In this document: one piece after another, positions 47,525 to 60,508 of the stretch
Position numbering within the stretch: position 1 is the first letter of the stretch
Layout: the number at the start of each line of letters is the position of its first letter
The notes under the pieces: generated by a model
What the model was told of the DNA's origin: nothing
Database searches by the model: none
What the model saw: only the letters and a program-made list of their open reading frames with translations
Translations under genes and position numbers: made by a program
From: Archegozetes longisetosus
Taxonomy: Eukaryota > Arthropoda > Arachnida > Sarcoptiformes > Trhypochthoniidae
Assembly: GCA_018873245.2 (NCBI GenBank)
Contig: JAEMBT020000008.1
Span: forward strand, 13,751,172 to 13,815,171
Direction of reading: 5' to 3'
Length of the DNA: 64,000 bases

Positions 47525-50500
47525 GCACAGTATATTCAGTACAAACCCCAAGCAAGGAATTTTTAAAGATTAAGGTAGAATTGAGTTCCTATTAATAGCA
47601 GTCATTATTGACAAATAGATAATCGACTGAAAACTCATTAGAAGTTTTGAAAAAGCATTACACTTTCAGTAGTAGTTGAAAAATTTGTTCTGTTGATTAA
47701 AATGAATAATTTGTTAGTACCTAAAAATATAGTGCATATTTTTAGAGATATAAATCATATATGAGACAATTTAAAGGCATTGTTTTTGACTATAATAAAT
47801 ATTGAAGAGTTGGCACTTCAATTGGACCCGTTTCTAAGATATAAATGTCAACTAAGTTAAATTAATGGTTTTCTCATTTTTCATCTCAAGGTATTTCATT
47901 TTTTAGCGTTCAATAAATTATAGGTTCATTGAAGACCACACAAGACCGCTGAAGACGCACGCAAAGGCTTGATTGATACAGAAAAAAATATCATTTCAGC
48001 TGAAATGATCGTTTGGATCATACGTTTAACGAAGTATTTTGAGTATGTTTTCATGAGAAAATGTGTGTAATTTTAATGAAGGACATGAGTTTATAATTAA
48101 CTGAATTACTCAATAATGATTAATTAAGCGAAAACATGCCTAAAAGATATGTATAATAAATGTATGTTAAGTACTCTATTGTTTAAACATTATCCACACA
48201 ATGAGTGGTTTTAGTTAGAAATCAATTGGTTAATGATGTAATGGAGTAAAGTGGATAAAAAATTGATATAAATGATGTATAGATGAGAGGTTTGTTGTTA
48301 GCTACATCTGATCATTAAGAGCCAAATAGAACCTCATATATGAGATACTCGTATACAATGGCCTTACAATCGTCTCTGCTTCAACTATCAAATTATTAAA
48401 CAACTAGTTTATCTTCAGTTACATTATCATTGAATGAATACAGGGTCTTTTAAGCAAAATCTAACAAACTAAAATTAGAATTTCACCTGGTTTTCAATAA
48501 ATATGAGTGCAACTCAAGGTTAGAGATTACCAATAATTTAGAGAAATCTACGAGTTTGATGAATAGTAAATTAGTATAGGTTTAAATAGATTGCCTCATA
48601 TTTCTAATAATCAGACTCATATCCAAGTTTAACTATTGTTCAATAACAATCTTTTTATAATACAAACTTATGAGGTTTTAGTGAGCATGATCTGCCACAT
48701 ATTAAAATGAACCATAGTTTAATTTCTAAAATTTTCTTTCCTGTAGCCAATAAACTATTAAAGATTAATCAATGCCGACAATATAAGATTAGTCAGACTA
48801 AAGTAAGGTAGCGATTCTGAAGAACGAGATAAAATATTGTACTAAAAATAGAGAATTGTCGGGTAAATGATGAGTGAACTTCAAATGGAAAGTATAGTAC
48901 ATATAGAATAAGATGATATACTTTTATTTGAATAGCATAACTCTTGAAACTTGCAGAACCGAATATATTGGTAGACTTGATAGAGTTCTACGTGACTGTC
49001 GATGTAAAACAAAACTCCTCTCCAATACAACTAAAGTGATCTCGAAATATGGATTATGTTCTTTATAAGATAAGAGTAGAAGAATTGATTCAGTAAATAA
49101 GATACAGCTAAAGGAAAAGTTTACTGTTTTATTACTATATAGATATAAACAGTGTTTCTTACAAAGTGAGTCTAGACTTTACTGAATTCCTACGCGTTTT
49201 TTGTGCGAGACAAAACTTACTATTTTATGGAAGAAGATATAGATTTGCAATTTGAGCTTATCAATTTGAACTTATCAGTTCTCTTACAGAAGCCTTTCCC
49301 AATTGAAGTAAAATACTTTCAACACTGTATTGTATGCGTTTATTTAAATTCAAGTTTGAAGTAAAGCGGGTATCAAGTTTTCTTTCAACTTCAATAAGTT
49401 AAACATCAAATAATTGAGTATTTTGTTGATAATAATGACTCATTAAATTATAACTACTTGAACTTGAATTAAGGAGGAAAGTGTGGCAGCCTTGAGAAAT
49501 AAAAAGATAAAATACAAACCAGTTTGGCTGTGGTTATGAGTTATAGATGAAGTTAACCAAATTCTATTATGGAAATAATGTCAAGAATGTGTGAAAGCTA
49601 TGAGTTGCGAAAGTAAGTAAAAGAGGTCACGAATCTTTTCTCAAGGCTTCTGTTCTTATATATCAGACCTAATAAAAAGTGCAAATAATGTCTTCAACAC
49701 CCTTTCTTTATTGTCGACTTTGATTCATTTTCAGCTCACTCATTCAGTTTCATTTTAAAGCGTTTCGCAATAATCCTATGAATTAATATGTATTCATTAT
49801 CTGATTAGGTGATAATAATTTTGATTAATTAGTAAAAATGGCTGCAAACACTTCGTCATAGAGATTTTTGTATGTATTGTTAATGGACAAAGAATTTAGA
49901 TTAAATTCTTATTGTATTTTGAAGATTCATATGGATATGGCATTTGAATGAAAGCACAATAAATTATAGTATTTTCTATTAACACCTACTATGGAAGATG
50001 ATTATTCTTAGGCATCAAAATCTTTGACATTTAACTTGGTTCAGGATAATTCTAAGTCGATTACACGACTACTCACACTCTAAGTTAATTACGTACTGAC
50101 CTTTAGCTAAATTTCGACATGAGTCTACATTTAATTAACTGAGTTGGCGTTAGACTTATCGAATTTAGCTGCAGAAAAGTCAGATTTCTCATGAAGAACA
50201 AGATCAATGGTTTTCAATAATTTTTGACTATATAGTTGTATTTTTGCTTTTAAGATCCACGGGGATTCTGACCCACTGTAGGAAATGTTCTCAATTGTGA
50301 TGTACATTCAAAAGTTATTTGTTTCGTTATTTGATTGCGTTTTTAGCCAAAATATATTGCTCTAAGAGTAAACACAACAAACTCTAGTATTTTATAACTT
50401 CAAATGAAATAAGACAAAGATCAAGTACTTTATTACAGGATATTTCACAACTTTATCACAAAACTCTATACTATTTCGTCAAATTTAGTTCAATTCTGTC

Positions 50501-51032
50501 AAATTGCGGGCATCGAAACAATGAAAAATCAGTTTTAATGTTTCTGTAGGCAACAAGAAAAAATTGAAAAAAGTTGAAAAGGTTTAAAGGAGTTGAGTGA
50601 AATTGGAGTGAAATAATTTTATAGTTAAAGTATACAATATTTAGGATAGAAAAATAGTTGAAGTCTGTTTATGACACTCTAATTGAATGGCAAATTAGGG
50701 AATATAAAACGGACGGGTTTTATATTTCACTCAATGACTAAACATTACGTTATTTCTAAGAGGCATAGAATTTAAATTAATTTCACATAATCTTCTTATC
50801 AGTTATAATTTGATTCCTAGAAAAATTCATAATTCACATAATTATTCAACTAAATTATGCAAAATTGTGAGAATAAGGTGGAAAATAGTTGCGAGGAGAT
50901 CTTAGACTCACGGATACAGTGAAACAAATCGATTGACGGAACTGAGGGACAAGAATGAATAAAGTTATAGAAAGGTAAGAAATGGAAAGAAATAAATGGA
51001 GTGAAAGAAAGTAATGGATCATTTTTAGAGCT

Positions 51033-51038
51033 TTTATT
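51033..51038 (-). terminator. Possible poly(A) signal of the globin gene
   Basis: AATAAA on the minus strand, about 170 nt beyond the globin stop codon. Confidence 0.4.
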
Positions 51039-51205
51039 AGTTTACTAAACAAATAATGATTAAATGATATAATAATACAAAGGAATCATATGTTTGCGTT
51101 CGTGACCATTCAATTCGAATGAAATGTTCTTAACAAAATTGCAAATATTGATACTCAAGACTTTCTTTAATCAACAACAACTTTTAGATGACATATAAAT
51201 TCTCT

Positions 51206-54200
51206 TCAGGTACTGTTGCCGACCATTCTTTGCTGCCTCATTCCTAAATTGAAAATAAAATCAACATTAGAAAAGTTTTACAAAAAGTTCAGTTTTCCAT
51301 CAATTATAACGGAGTTGTAATCCGGTTGTAATCCGATTATAATCCACTTATAATCACGTTCACTAACAATACTTTTTAAGCTAAATTGAGTGCAGTAGCA
51401 GTAACTCTAAAAGCTGTTGTCTAATCATTAAGAATGGCAGTGCTTTTCCTAATTTAAAATCTAACTGCAACTTTAAACATGAGTGATGTTTACAATCAGG
51501 TGTGAAATAACATGAAAACTATACATTGTTCTGAAGCTATTGGTCAATTTTCTCACTAAACGCAACAAACTTTCAACCATCAAACATTTGATCGGTTTAA
51601 ATATTAAAGCAACTGAAGAATGGAGATAAGTTACTGCTTTGGAAATTGGAGGCTGGGTTAGTTCACAACTGAAGGATTATATTTAGATAGATTTTTAGGT
51701 TATTCTTGACTTTCAGCTGATTGAGTAGAGATGGTTGGACATGAATAAGGATTAGTAATTACTAAGATATGAAATATGAGGATACGAGAAATAGGGGAAA
51801 TGCCAAAAATACCTGCAATGATTTGTCGCGAAATGAATTTGAAGACTGCGAACCAGGCGTCATTCATTTCGCGATTCATTTTATCTCCAAGAGCTTGTTT
51901 GAGGCCATAACGTAAAGAATCCCATAGTTTCTAATATAAAAGGATATATTATATAGAATATGAACATAATTTAGGAATGTGAGAATAGGAACATATTGAG
52001 TGATGATTGAGGATAAGAATGCAAAAGCAAAACAAATCGGAAACCGATATGTGAAAAAGAAAGCCTAAGAGACAGCCTAATAGAAGGCCTAACGTGAAAG
52101 TGCTCAAGTTCGACATATATTGAGTGAGACAAGAATGCTAAGACTAAATCACTCTCTTCAGTAGAGTCACGTATTGTGTGTCAATTGCCTTATTTGCTTG
52201 AATAGCAGTGGTTTCGGAGCAAAGTTAGTTTTCATTTCTATAGTTTACAAGTTTTACCATCAGTTTAGAGTATGAGAGATGTAGTTAAGTGATGTGCTGT
52301 CATGGAGACCATCAGATTTCGTAATAACTCTATATTTATAACATCAGTGTTGTTCATATGCGATAACACATATATAACTGCAATTATAAAACAGTAAATT
52401 CTCCAAAGAGTGCATCAGAGAATTGATCATAGAACGCAAATGAGTTCCGTTAGACAATAAATGCTTCACATATTTAAAGCTCTGTTAATCTTAGAATTTA
52501 GTCAAGAGATTAATTGTGAATTAATTGTTGACGAGTATAGTATGAAACATATTTGTGTAGTCTTTAGAGACTTTTACGACTCACTAGTAGAGCGCGAAGT
52601 CACAAAGTTAACACTACGTTCTATGGCAATCACGTCAAAAGTACTATAAAAGTGGACTGCGACGAGAAAAAGTTTGAAAGCTTCTGTTGAAAGACTGTCA
52701 AGTAGATAATAATGCTGATAATTGTTTATGATCTTTTATAACTCAAACTTGAAACAAGTTTGCTGTGCTTTCGAGCGAGTTGTCAAGTAATTTAAATAAC
52801 TAAATTATAGACTTGAGGCCAATTCTCGCCCACACAATTCTTTAAATCATGTTCAAAATGTGATACGTTTACTTGTCAAGTTTTAATAAGCACTTAATCA
52901 TTGCAATCAAACGTAACTTAATTTACACGAATGAATGGCGATCGAAATAAAACTAAACAATGAAATTGCGAGCTTTGAAGAGCGTTTTGTCTCAATGGAA
53001 TATATAGTTATAAATTATAATTTTTAACAATTCAGAACTGAAAACAAGTGCATTATGTGATGTTAGTTAGCTTCGAAAGTAGATGATTGGATTGAGCTGA
53101 AGTTATATTACATTATAATATTTGTGAAATGAAAATGCTTAGACAAAACAATAGGGCAAATGTTATAGAACTAATGCTTGAGCAGATAATCTTATATCAT
53201 ATTAGATTGTTAAGATCCAACCAAAAACCTAATTAAAATCATGTATTAGTATTGCATATAACATACAATATTGTATAAGAAATTAAGTTATTTATAAGAT
53301 CATATTGAATAATAAGAATATCCTCTTACTGATTTACTTGTGAAAGCAAAGTACACACGTTATTACTATAAGTGGTTAAACTGCCTCAATAGTGAAAGAA
53401 GCATACACTCCAATACTCAATAACCCTGATAGCAATCCAAGCAAAAGATCATCGTTATGCCAGTTTCCTGCGATGCTCATGAACTTTTTTTGCTAAATTT
53501 GATTTCTAATTTTATTCGATTACTATAATGAATATTCAGTATATTTGTTAATATGTTCGATATTGTGATCTGATGGAAAGCATGACATGACAACCCATCA
53601 CCTCTGGTTGCTACCGAGCATTATTAAGATATAAAAAGTGCATAAAAATAAGTATTGCGTGAGTGACCTGAGCATCTATCATTTTATGTCATCACTGGTG
53701 TAATATTGTCAGTAAAATTCATCTTTAATGCATACAAATATTATAAAACTTATTTCCATCAGGCTTTAAACCTTGCACATCCGCCCTTTGGATTCATACG
53801 GTTTTTTATTATAAAGTTATTTTTAGCATTCGAGTTATAATATTTATGAATAACTATTCCCCGAACTGTTTTTTGTAACCTTTCATGGCTTGAATATAGA
53901 ATTGAATGATGGAATTCAAATTGAATACACAAACAAGTAATATGAGTAATACGGGAATAATGCCTGTATTATTAATAATTCTATACAATCCCATACTTTT
54001 ATGGCCTGAGCATTACAAAAAGCTGTTGAATATCTGAGAAATGATTGAACATTTAGGAAATACTGTTGATAGCAAACAGAGTAACACATCAGATTTAGAA
54101 CTGAATACTACGAGAATCAGATCTTAAGCAGCTTGATAATCATTTGTCATCTTATAAGTCGACATAAGCTTGATATAAAAGCAGTAAAAGCAATTGAGTT

Positions 54201-57200
54201 AGGATATAATTTTAGAAATCCATTAAGACCTCAAAGTTCATAATAAAAGAAATTAGTTTCAAGCTTTATTGTATTCGTAATATTTCGGAACATTTTCTAC
54301 TTATAAGGCTTTGACTACTTATCAAGTTTTGATCACTATTTCACAATCTTTTTGAGATCAATAAGAATAATATTTATAACTATAAAATGCATATTATACC
54401 TTACATGTTATCCTTTGATATCATCTCAACGGTTGACTAACAAATTGCAGGGCAAATGTTGCATAAAACAAAAGTTTGACTGAAAAATATTGAAATAGAG
54501 CCAAATTTTCTAACTGATCCAGCAGATTTCAAACAATTTGAATACGTTTATGAATGAATGGAGTTTACATACTAATCAAAATTCACTCTTTAAATTGAAC
54601 ACTTTCTATTGATTGATGTGAAATATATTGATTTAGATTTATACAGACAAAAGATACTTTTCTCTCTTCTAACAATCAATATGATTATTATTCTCGATCT
54701 TGCCTACGATAGCATTTTATCCTTATGTTGAGAAGGAATAAAATTTATATCAAATATCAATGGAATCATAGAAATTTAGTAACAAATATATTCTTTATTG
54801 ATAAGTGGCACGCGAGAGATTATGCGATGGAACAGAGCTAAAAATTATGAATAACTTATGTGGAGTTCACAGTGAATGGGTTTATAAAAAATGAATAACA
54901 CTTGAAGACACTTACATCAAACATGTCTTCCTGGACCTGATATCTGGCATGTTTTCTTCCCAGATCATTCAATATAAGCGATAAAACACGAGAATCATCT
55001 AAATTATCGATTGCTGCTTCTAATCCTTGCATCACAAGGTTGGCGTGTCTCTGAAGCCCATCTAGATCCCAATCATATTTGCCATCATCACGAAGTGTCA
55101 TAAACTTCTTGAATAACTTCGATAGTTCTGGATGTCGTGTCAAAAGACTATATATAAGCAATAAATAATATATTAGGACAATAACTAAATAACACCGTCA
55201 AAGTAATAATAGTAATGAAAGTAGTAGCAATTATGGTCTAAGTAAGATGTCAACTCCAGAATCAGTTAGTTGAGCAACAATTACATGTGAAAACAAATTT
55301 TCCTTATAGTGTTTATATTTTTACTATTTTTGTAATAATTTGTTCAGAAATAAACTCATGGTTTATTTTTTCATTTAATCAAATTCAAATTGATGTCAAA
55401 TTAATGCAATTTAATTTTAGTAATCTTCAAGGATTATCAGTCAACAGAATAAAGAATAGCAAATGTGTGAAAGAATCGTTTACATGATTCAACGATTCTG
55501 GAATCATATCAAAAGCTTTGTTGGCTTTACCTATCAGTTTTAATTTGTAATGTTCAATGAATTTAAAAATTGATACATCAAATAAAATAAATGACATACT
55601 ATGATGTGCTCTTCATTTCAAGACAAAAAACAGTCGAAAGTTTGTCAACATTCAAGAAAAGGATTATATGATCTTGTGGTTGAAAACTACCAAAACAGAG
55701 AAGATTAAACATTGATCAAATAAACTTCAGTTCTGTTTGAGTACTTTCTGGACATATAAAATGAAGGGTTATTTTGAAATCTAAGTCATTAATAATTAGC
55801 ACTTATTGTAATTAGAAATAAACGGAGCGATAATTTTTCGCTTAAGGTCATAAAAGGTTGGCTATATTTCATATTATATTATTATTAATTGAACGCTTAC
55901 TAAACTGCAATAAACAATTTTATCGCAAAGTAATGAGCACTTATATATTAGATAAAAATACATATAAGTGTTTGTTCAATAAATATTTGATTTCTTGCTG
56001 CAAATGATAAACAGATTAGTAATTGTTATTCAAGTTTGGTTTCAACTTTAGAGCAATACTCAGAAATACATTATATAATTGGTTCACTCTAAATTACACT
56101 TTTCTAATGATCAAATCAATCAAATATTTGTTCGTCAAATGACGAGCACGAGGTTTATGGATGAGATAGCTTTTTGAAAGCTCTACTCAAATTCAGCTTA
56201 AACGTATCATTAAATGATTTGTTTGCGTTAAAATCTTATGATGTACTGATATTTTCAAATTATCTTATGTGAAAATGATTCGATATGACCTTTTAAGTAA
56301 ATGAATGGCATTCGGTTTCAATTGAAAGAAACGTGCTTTGCAGGAAAATGCTTTTTAAGTCATAATTGAAATGAAGTATCAGTTAAATAGGCTTTTCAAG
56401 TGGATGCAAATTCTCTATTCTTTCTTTTGATTCTATTTTCTTACTTCTCGTTTGCGATGAATTAAAGAAAATTAAAACATTTTGCTGTAATCTTCATATT
56501 ATCATAAAAATAGAAAATTGATATTCATTTTCTTTAAGTAAACTTGATTGTCAGATCACTATGGAATTAGAGCTACTGTACACCTAAAAGCTTATTAATC
56601 CTCAGTAGATACCAAAAGCGTTTGATGAAAAGCTCATTGTTATGCCTTAGGGCATGTTCTTATGAAACACTGTTAGCTATTGAAAACATGTGATACCGCA
56701 TCATTTTTGTTTGTGGATCTGCTTTCGTAAATATACGAATAACCCGTTGAATACATCACTTTACTCTGGTTACTATTGACGATTAATAATATTTTAACTG
56801 TAGAGTCAATAAAACAATAATCTTCAATAACAACAAGAGAATACAGTTGCTAATTTAGCTCCCTATCATGTACATCAATTTGCTATGAAACTTGACAATT
56901 GCATTTGTAATTTGCTTCGTTGCCCGTATTCAATATGAAATGAATTTGTTGATATCCTCTATATTATAGTCTGATGGAAAGCATGTCATCACAACACATC
57001 ATTTCTGCTTGCTATAAAGGATTGTTAAGTTTATGAGTGTATATTGGATTGAAAGAGCTAAATAAAGGCCTTAAGATATACCGAGCATGTTATAAGTTGA
57101 TTGAAAAGGTCTATATACTTATTCTATTTTGTTTTATTACTTCTGTATATAATATTTAGTGTATTGAAATCGATTAATTCTTTAATTTAAGTTTAGGAAC

Positions 57201-59380
57201 AAAAGATTGACATAAATTTAGGATACACAGTCGATTCTCTCTATATTGAAGTCGGATATAGTGAACCCTATAATCAACCGATTTTCAGTGCGTCACGCCG
57301 TTCATTATAACGAGAAGCGACTGTATTGATTTTGAGATTTTCATTTTTTCACATTGAGAGAAATTTAGTTTTTGAAATAAACTTAAATCGCTTAGACCAC
57401 AAGTTGTTAGAAAGTGCAAACAAATTTTATTTGCTTTTATACCAAGTTTTATATGAAGGAATCAATTTTTGGTTCTATTAATAAGAAGCAAAGTTGAAAA
57501 GAATGGAGTAAACAATGATTATAATGATAAGTTGTAGAGATGAATAAATGTATGAGTTATAAACGCCAAACATTTCAAATGATTTGCAGAATCAGAATCA
57601 CAATTAACAAAAGAAAAATATACAAACAGACAAATATTATAAACTTATGTATTTGAATCTTCTACAAGCTACTCTATGCCTTGGCAATGAATGGAGGTTA
57701 GCTTATGCCACTATTTTTCATGCTTTTACGTCTCTACCATAATATAATGATTTCACTCTTAAGTTTGCAATTCGCAAAAAAATTGCTTTCTAATCAAATT
57801 ATTGCCTAATAATGTAGCTTCAAATGATTTTCTTATAAAAAATGATCTATTTATCTAAACTGCAAATGTGTTCTTACCGAAAACGTTTTCATTTTTATTT
57901 GTCATGAAAGTACACATACATCAGAAGTGATGTGTGATTCTCATTCAATTATTGATGAAATAAACAAATATTAGAGTAAACGGAGTGATCAATAGACAAA
58001 ACTAAAACTGTTCCTTTTGAACTTTTTGTCGTAATCAATAAACGAATCGAAACTCATTTATTCGCTGTGAATATTTTCAATGTTAGACTTCTAAGAAATA
58101 TGACTCGAGTTTTGTGACAAATCTTAACTTTGGTGCAATTTCAACAATATTTTAGATGTAGACTCAAAAACTTAGGAATCGTTGGTAGTAACCAGAAGTG
58201 ATGTGTTATCGTGGGTGCTTTCGTTAGACCATAATATAGCAAATATTAATAAGCTTATAGGATATTCAATATGACAAAAGAAACAAATTAAAAATTAAAT
58301 TTAGCAAAATTGATGCGCATCAGGAAAAGATTGACATAAGAATGTCCTTTTTCTTATTGCTGTCTAAGACTATTAAGTTTTAGAGTATAGACCAATATAA
58401 TGAAAGAATGATACTGAAAGATTAGTGCTCATGAAAAGGTAGATTATACCTAAAATAACTATTTTCATCAAATTTCAAATAAGATTCTGAAAAATGAATT
58501 TTTATGAAACATTTGGCGTGAAAGCCTTAGAAATGCAACTTGCATTTGAAAGGCCAACATCAGCTTGAAAATATGTACATAGAAAACACTTGAAATTTTA
58601 GTTTTAACAAATATCAACTTAAATAAATTTTAAGTTTCCCTCATTAGACTGAATTGTATGCTCTCATACACTTAAAATATGGTAATAAACATTAGTTCAT
58701 TCAAGTAAACTGAAGCGGAAAATATCAATATTTAAACACCATAAGAGAAAAATCTTAATACACAAAAGCATCTTTAAAGATGATTTCGAACTACATTACA
58801 AGCTTCTGGCTATCATTTCGATAAGAAATGCAGTTCTAGAGTCATATTTAGTTATTGAACACTGAAGTAGCCTAAAAAGCATGCACAAACAACAATTCGT
58901 ATGTTTTCTCAAATGACTTATGAGAAAATTGTGTGAAAAATGTGACAATTAAAGGAATGAAAACACATTGTACAGACGCATTCTAAGAGTTGTATTCTTC
59001 TAAACTAATGACTCAAAGTGTGACAAACCATGGATACACAACAAGTATACAACAAAATTGAGGTTCAAATAAAACAAAACAAAGTAATTTATTTGCGATG
59101 AGACTTACCGTTTGAAAACACAAGTTCCAGTGCCCACCAAATCCTGTGCTACTATAATCCAACTTTCTTTAACCAATTGCTTTTGTCTCTCAGATAAAAA
59201 TGACTGATTTCAAGAGAATCACATATTTTTATTCCTTGCGAAACTTATATAACAAATAGTTATTCACAGCATTTGTGCGAATAATTCGTGAGAGAAAAGA
59301 GATCTCAACAAAACTTATCATTTAATCAATGTTTGACTATCGATACAAATATATCAAATGGAAATCAATTTCAATTAAAA

Positions 59381-59415
<35 letters not shown>

Positions 59416-59520
59416 CAATTTTTTCGCACAAAATGACGAAAAAACAAATCTCACAGATATTTGTTCGCTATTTTTGATGACCCCCTTTAGCACAGATTGT
59501 TTTCCGTGAAGAGCTCCCAT
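51206..59520 (-). CDS. Globin, globin-X/neuroglobin-like, with predicted N-myristoylation
   Basis: Five exons, 59520-59455, 59203-59109, 55147-54916, 51930-51813 and 51243-51206, join with GT-AG borders and consistent phases (0, 2, 0, 1) into 182 aa. The core globin residues are present: Trp in helix A (W37), Phe at the CD corner (F69), distal His E7 (H88 in LQRHANLVM) and proximal His F8 (H120 in LGRKHARY). The 32-residue spacing of E7 and F8 matches neuroglobin. The start MGALHGKQS has Gly2 and Ser/Lys nearby, as in N-myristoylated globin X. The introns at FKR|LLTRHPE (phase 2) and MFD|KLWDS (phase 0) match the ancestral positions B12.2 and G7.0. A further intron splits helix H and leaves a 12-codon last exon. 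Haem binding is secure; membrane attachment and a redox or O2-sensing role are inferred. Exon 1 is the least certain part. Confidence 0.9.
51304..51358. repeat. Tandem repeat, 11-bp unit, five copies
   Basis: Variants of TTATAATCCGG lie head to tail in the last intron of the globin gene, about 60 bp from the terminal exon. Confidence 0.9.
51931..54915 (-). other. Globin intron 3
   Basis: A 3-kb AT-rich intron. It contains one copy of a dispersed repeat (53548-53628). A small plus-strand ORF at 52461-52649 has no recognisable motif. Confidence 0.7.
53548..53628 (+). repeat. Dispersed repeat family, copy A
   Basis: About 80 bp with the conserved words CTGATGGAAAGCATGACATG, CCCATCACCTCTGGTTGCTA and ATTATTAAG. 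It is clearly related to copies at 56949-57030 and 58175-58255. There is no coding potential, and no obvious polymerase III promoter box or terminal repeat. Confidence 0.75.
56949..57030 (+). repeat. Dispersed repeat family, copy B
   Basis: Shares CTGATGGAAAGCATG, ACAACACATCA and TTGTTAAG with copy A, in the same orientation. Confidence 0.75.
57228..57323. mobile_element. Short Tc1/mariner (pogo/Tigger-type) MITE
   Basis: A 96-bp element begins CAGTCGATTCTCTCTATATT. Read inwards from the other end it is CAGTCGCTTCTCGTTATAAT. The terminal repeats thus match over about 25 bp with few changes. TA follows the right end; the left TA has been lost (CA). It has no coding capacity. Confidence 0.65.
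58175..58255 (-). repeat. Dispersed repeat family, copy C (inverted)
   Basis: Read on the minus strand it shares ATTAATAT, TATATTATGGTCT, GAAAGCA, ACACATCACTTCTGGTTACT and CCTAAG with copies A and B, at the same spacing. Confidence 0.72.
59385..59412. repeat. (CT)n microsatellite in globin intron 1
   Basis: Fourteen CT dinucleotides within the 251-bp first globin intron. Confidence 0.96.
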
Positions 59521-60508
59521 ATTATTAATGAATTGATTGCATACTAGCATTTGGCGATCGTATCTAAGTATTCATTTGGAGATAAGTTTAGAGACAGTAA
59601 ATATTAAAATTTGAGTTGACGAAAGTGAGCGTGTGTTTAGAAGAAGAACTGTAAGCAAACTGAAGGATAGAGTGGTATAGTATTATACCTACGAATATAA
59701 TAGTGACGCTTCCATCACGTGAGGTATGCTCTTAATGCTCCGTTAAGCTCACAACCAGTCTAACACTGCTATTAATTAGGATATCACACCTATTATTCCT
59801 TCACCAGTACCTCATCTCAACAGTCAATTATAAAAAATATTTACTAATTGTTCACTTTCACCATATCTTTAATTAATTATCTGCTCAGCTAATTATTTGT
59901 CGACTGAGTTAAGTCGCAGAACCAAAAGCAAAGCTTTAACTAAATGTCAGAAAGACATAAAAATAGTGGAGAGTCATTCATTCCTTCTGTTCAATTTATT
60001 GCTAATAATAACTTTATTACATTCTGTATAACTTTATGGCTAAATAGCAATAAAAAATCAATACGAATATATGTTGAGCTCATTAATATATTTTTCTATA
60101 CATCAAATACAAATATTTTTAGGTTTGCACAAAAAATAAGTAACAAACAAATGTTTTGTTTGAGCAGAACTTTATTGAGTTCTCAAAACTAGTATTAAGT
60201 TTTCTTATAAGATAACAATACATATTATTCTAAGACTAATTATTAATTGAAATCTCATAAATGTTCCGAAAGCTTATTCTCAATAAACGTTTTCTCGACT
60301 ACTGCCAAGAGATTCTGAACGCATGGTTTAACACACAATTAGATGAAATTACGATGCTTTCTTTAGCTAAATAAATAATTCAAAAATTAAGAATGCAATT
60401 ACACGAACACCTGCTTAAGAAATAGCTTCCAAAGTGATTGCTCCACACTTAACCTTTTGAAAAGATTAAGTTTACTATACTTTTCAAAACTCAAACAGCT
60501 CTTAATTA
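59521..60508. promoter_or_regulatory. Globin 5' flank
   Basis: Upstream of the proposed globin start codon. A perfect E-box palindrome TCACGTGA lies near 59716-59723, about 200 bp upstream. The rest is AT-rich; the ORF at 59944-60192 shows no recognisable motif. The transcription start is not visible. Confidence 0.35.

Larger units (their letters stand above)
46746..51205. other. Intergenic region between TRAPPC10 and the globin gene
   Basis: AT-rich DNA without a recognised gene. It includes the TRAPPC10 promoter side (46746-47000), a hAT-type MITE (47271-47524), a perfect 20-nt palindrome (47990-48009) and, at its right end, the globin 3' UTR. No other ORF exceeds what chance would give. 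Confidence 0.6.
55148..59108 (-). other. Globin intron 2
   Basis: A 4-kb AT-rich intron with two further copies of the dispersed repeat and a 96-bp pogo-like MITE. A small plus-strand ORF at 55287-55487 shows no recognisable domain. Confidence 0.7.
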
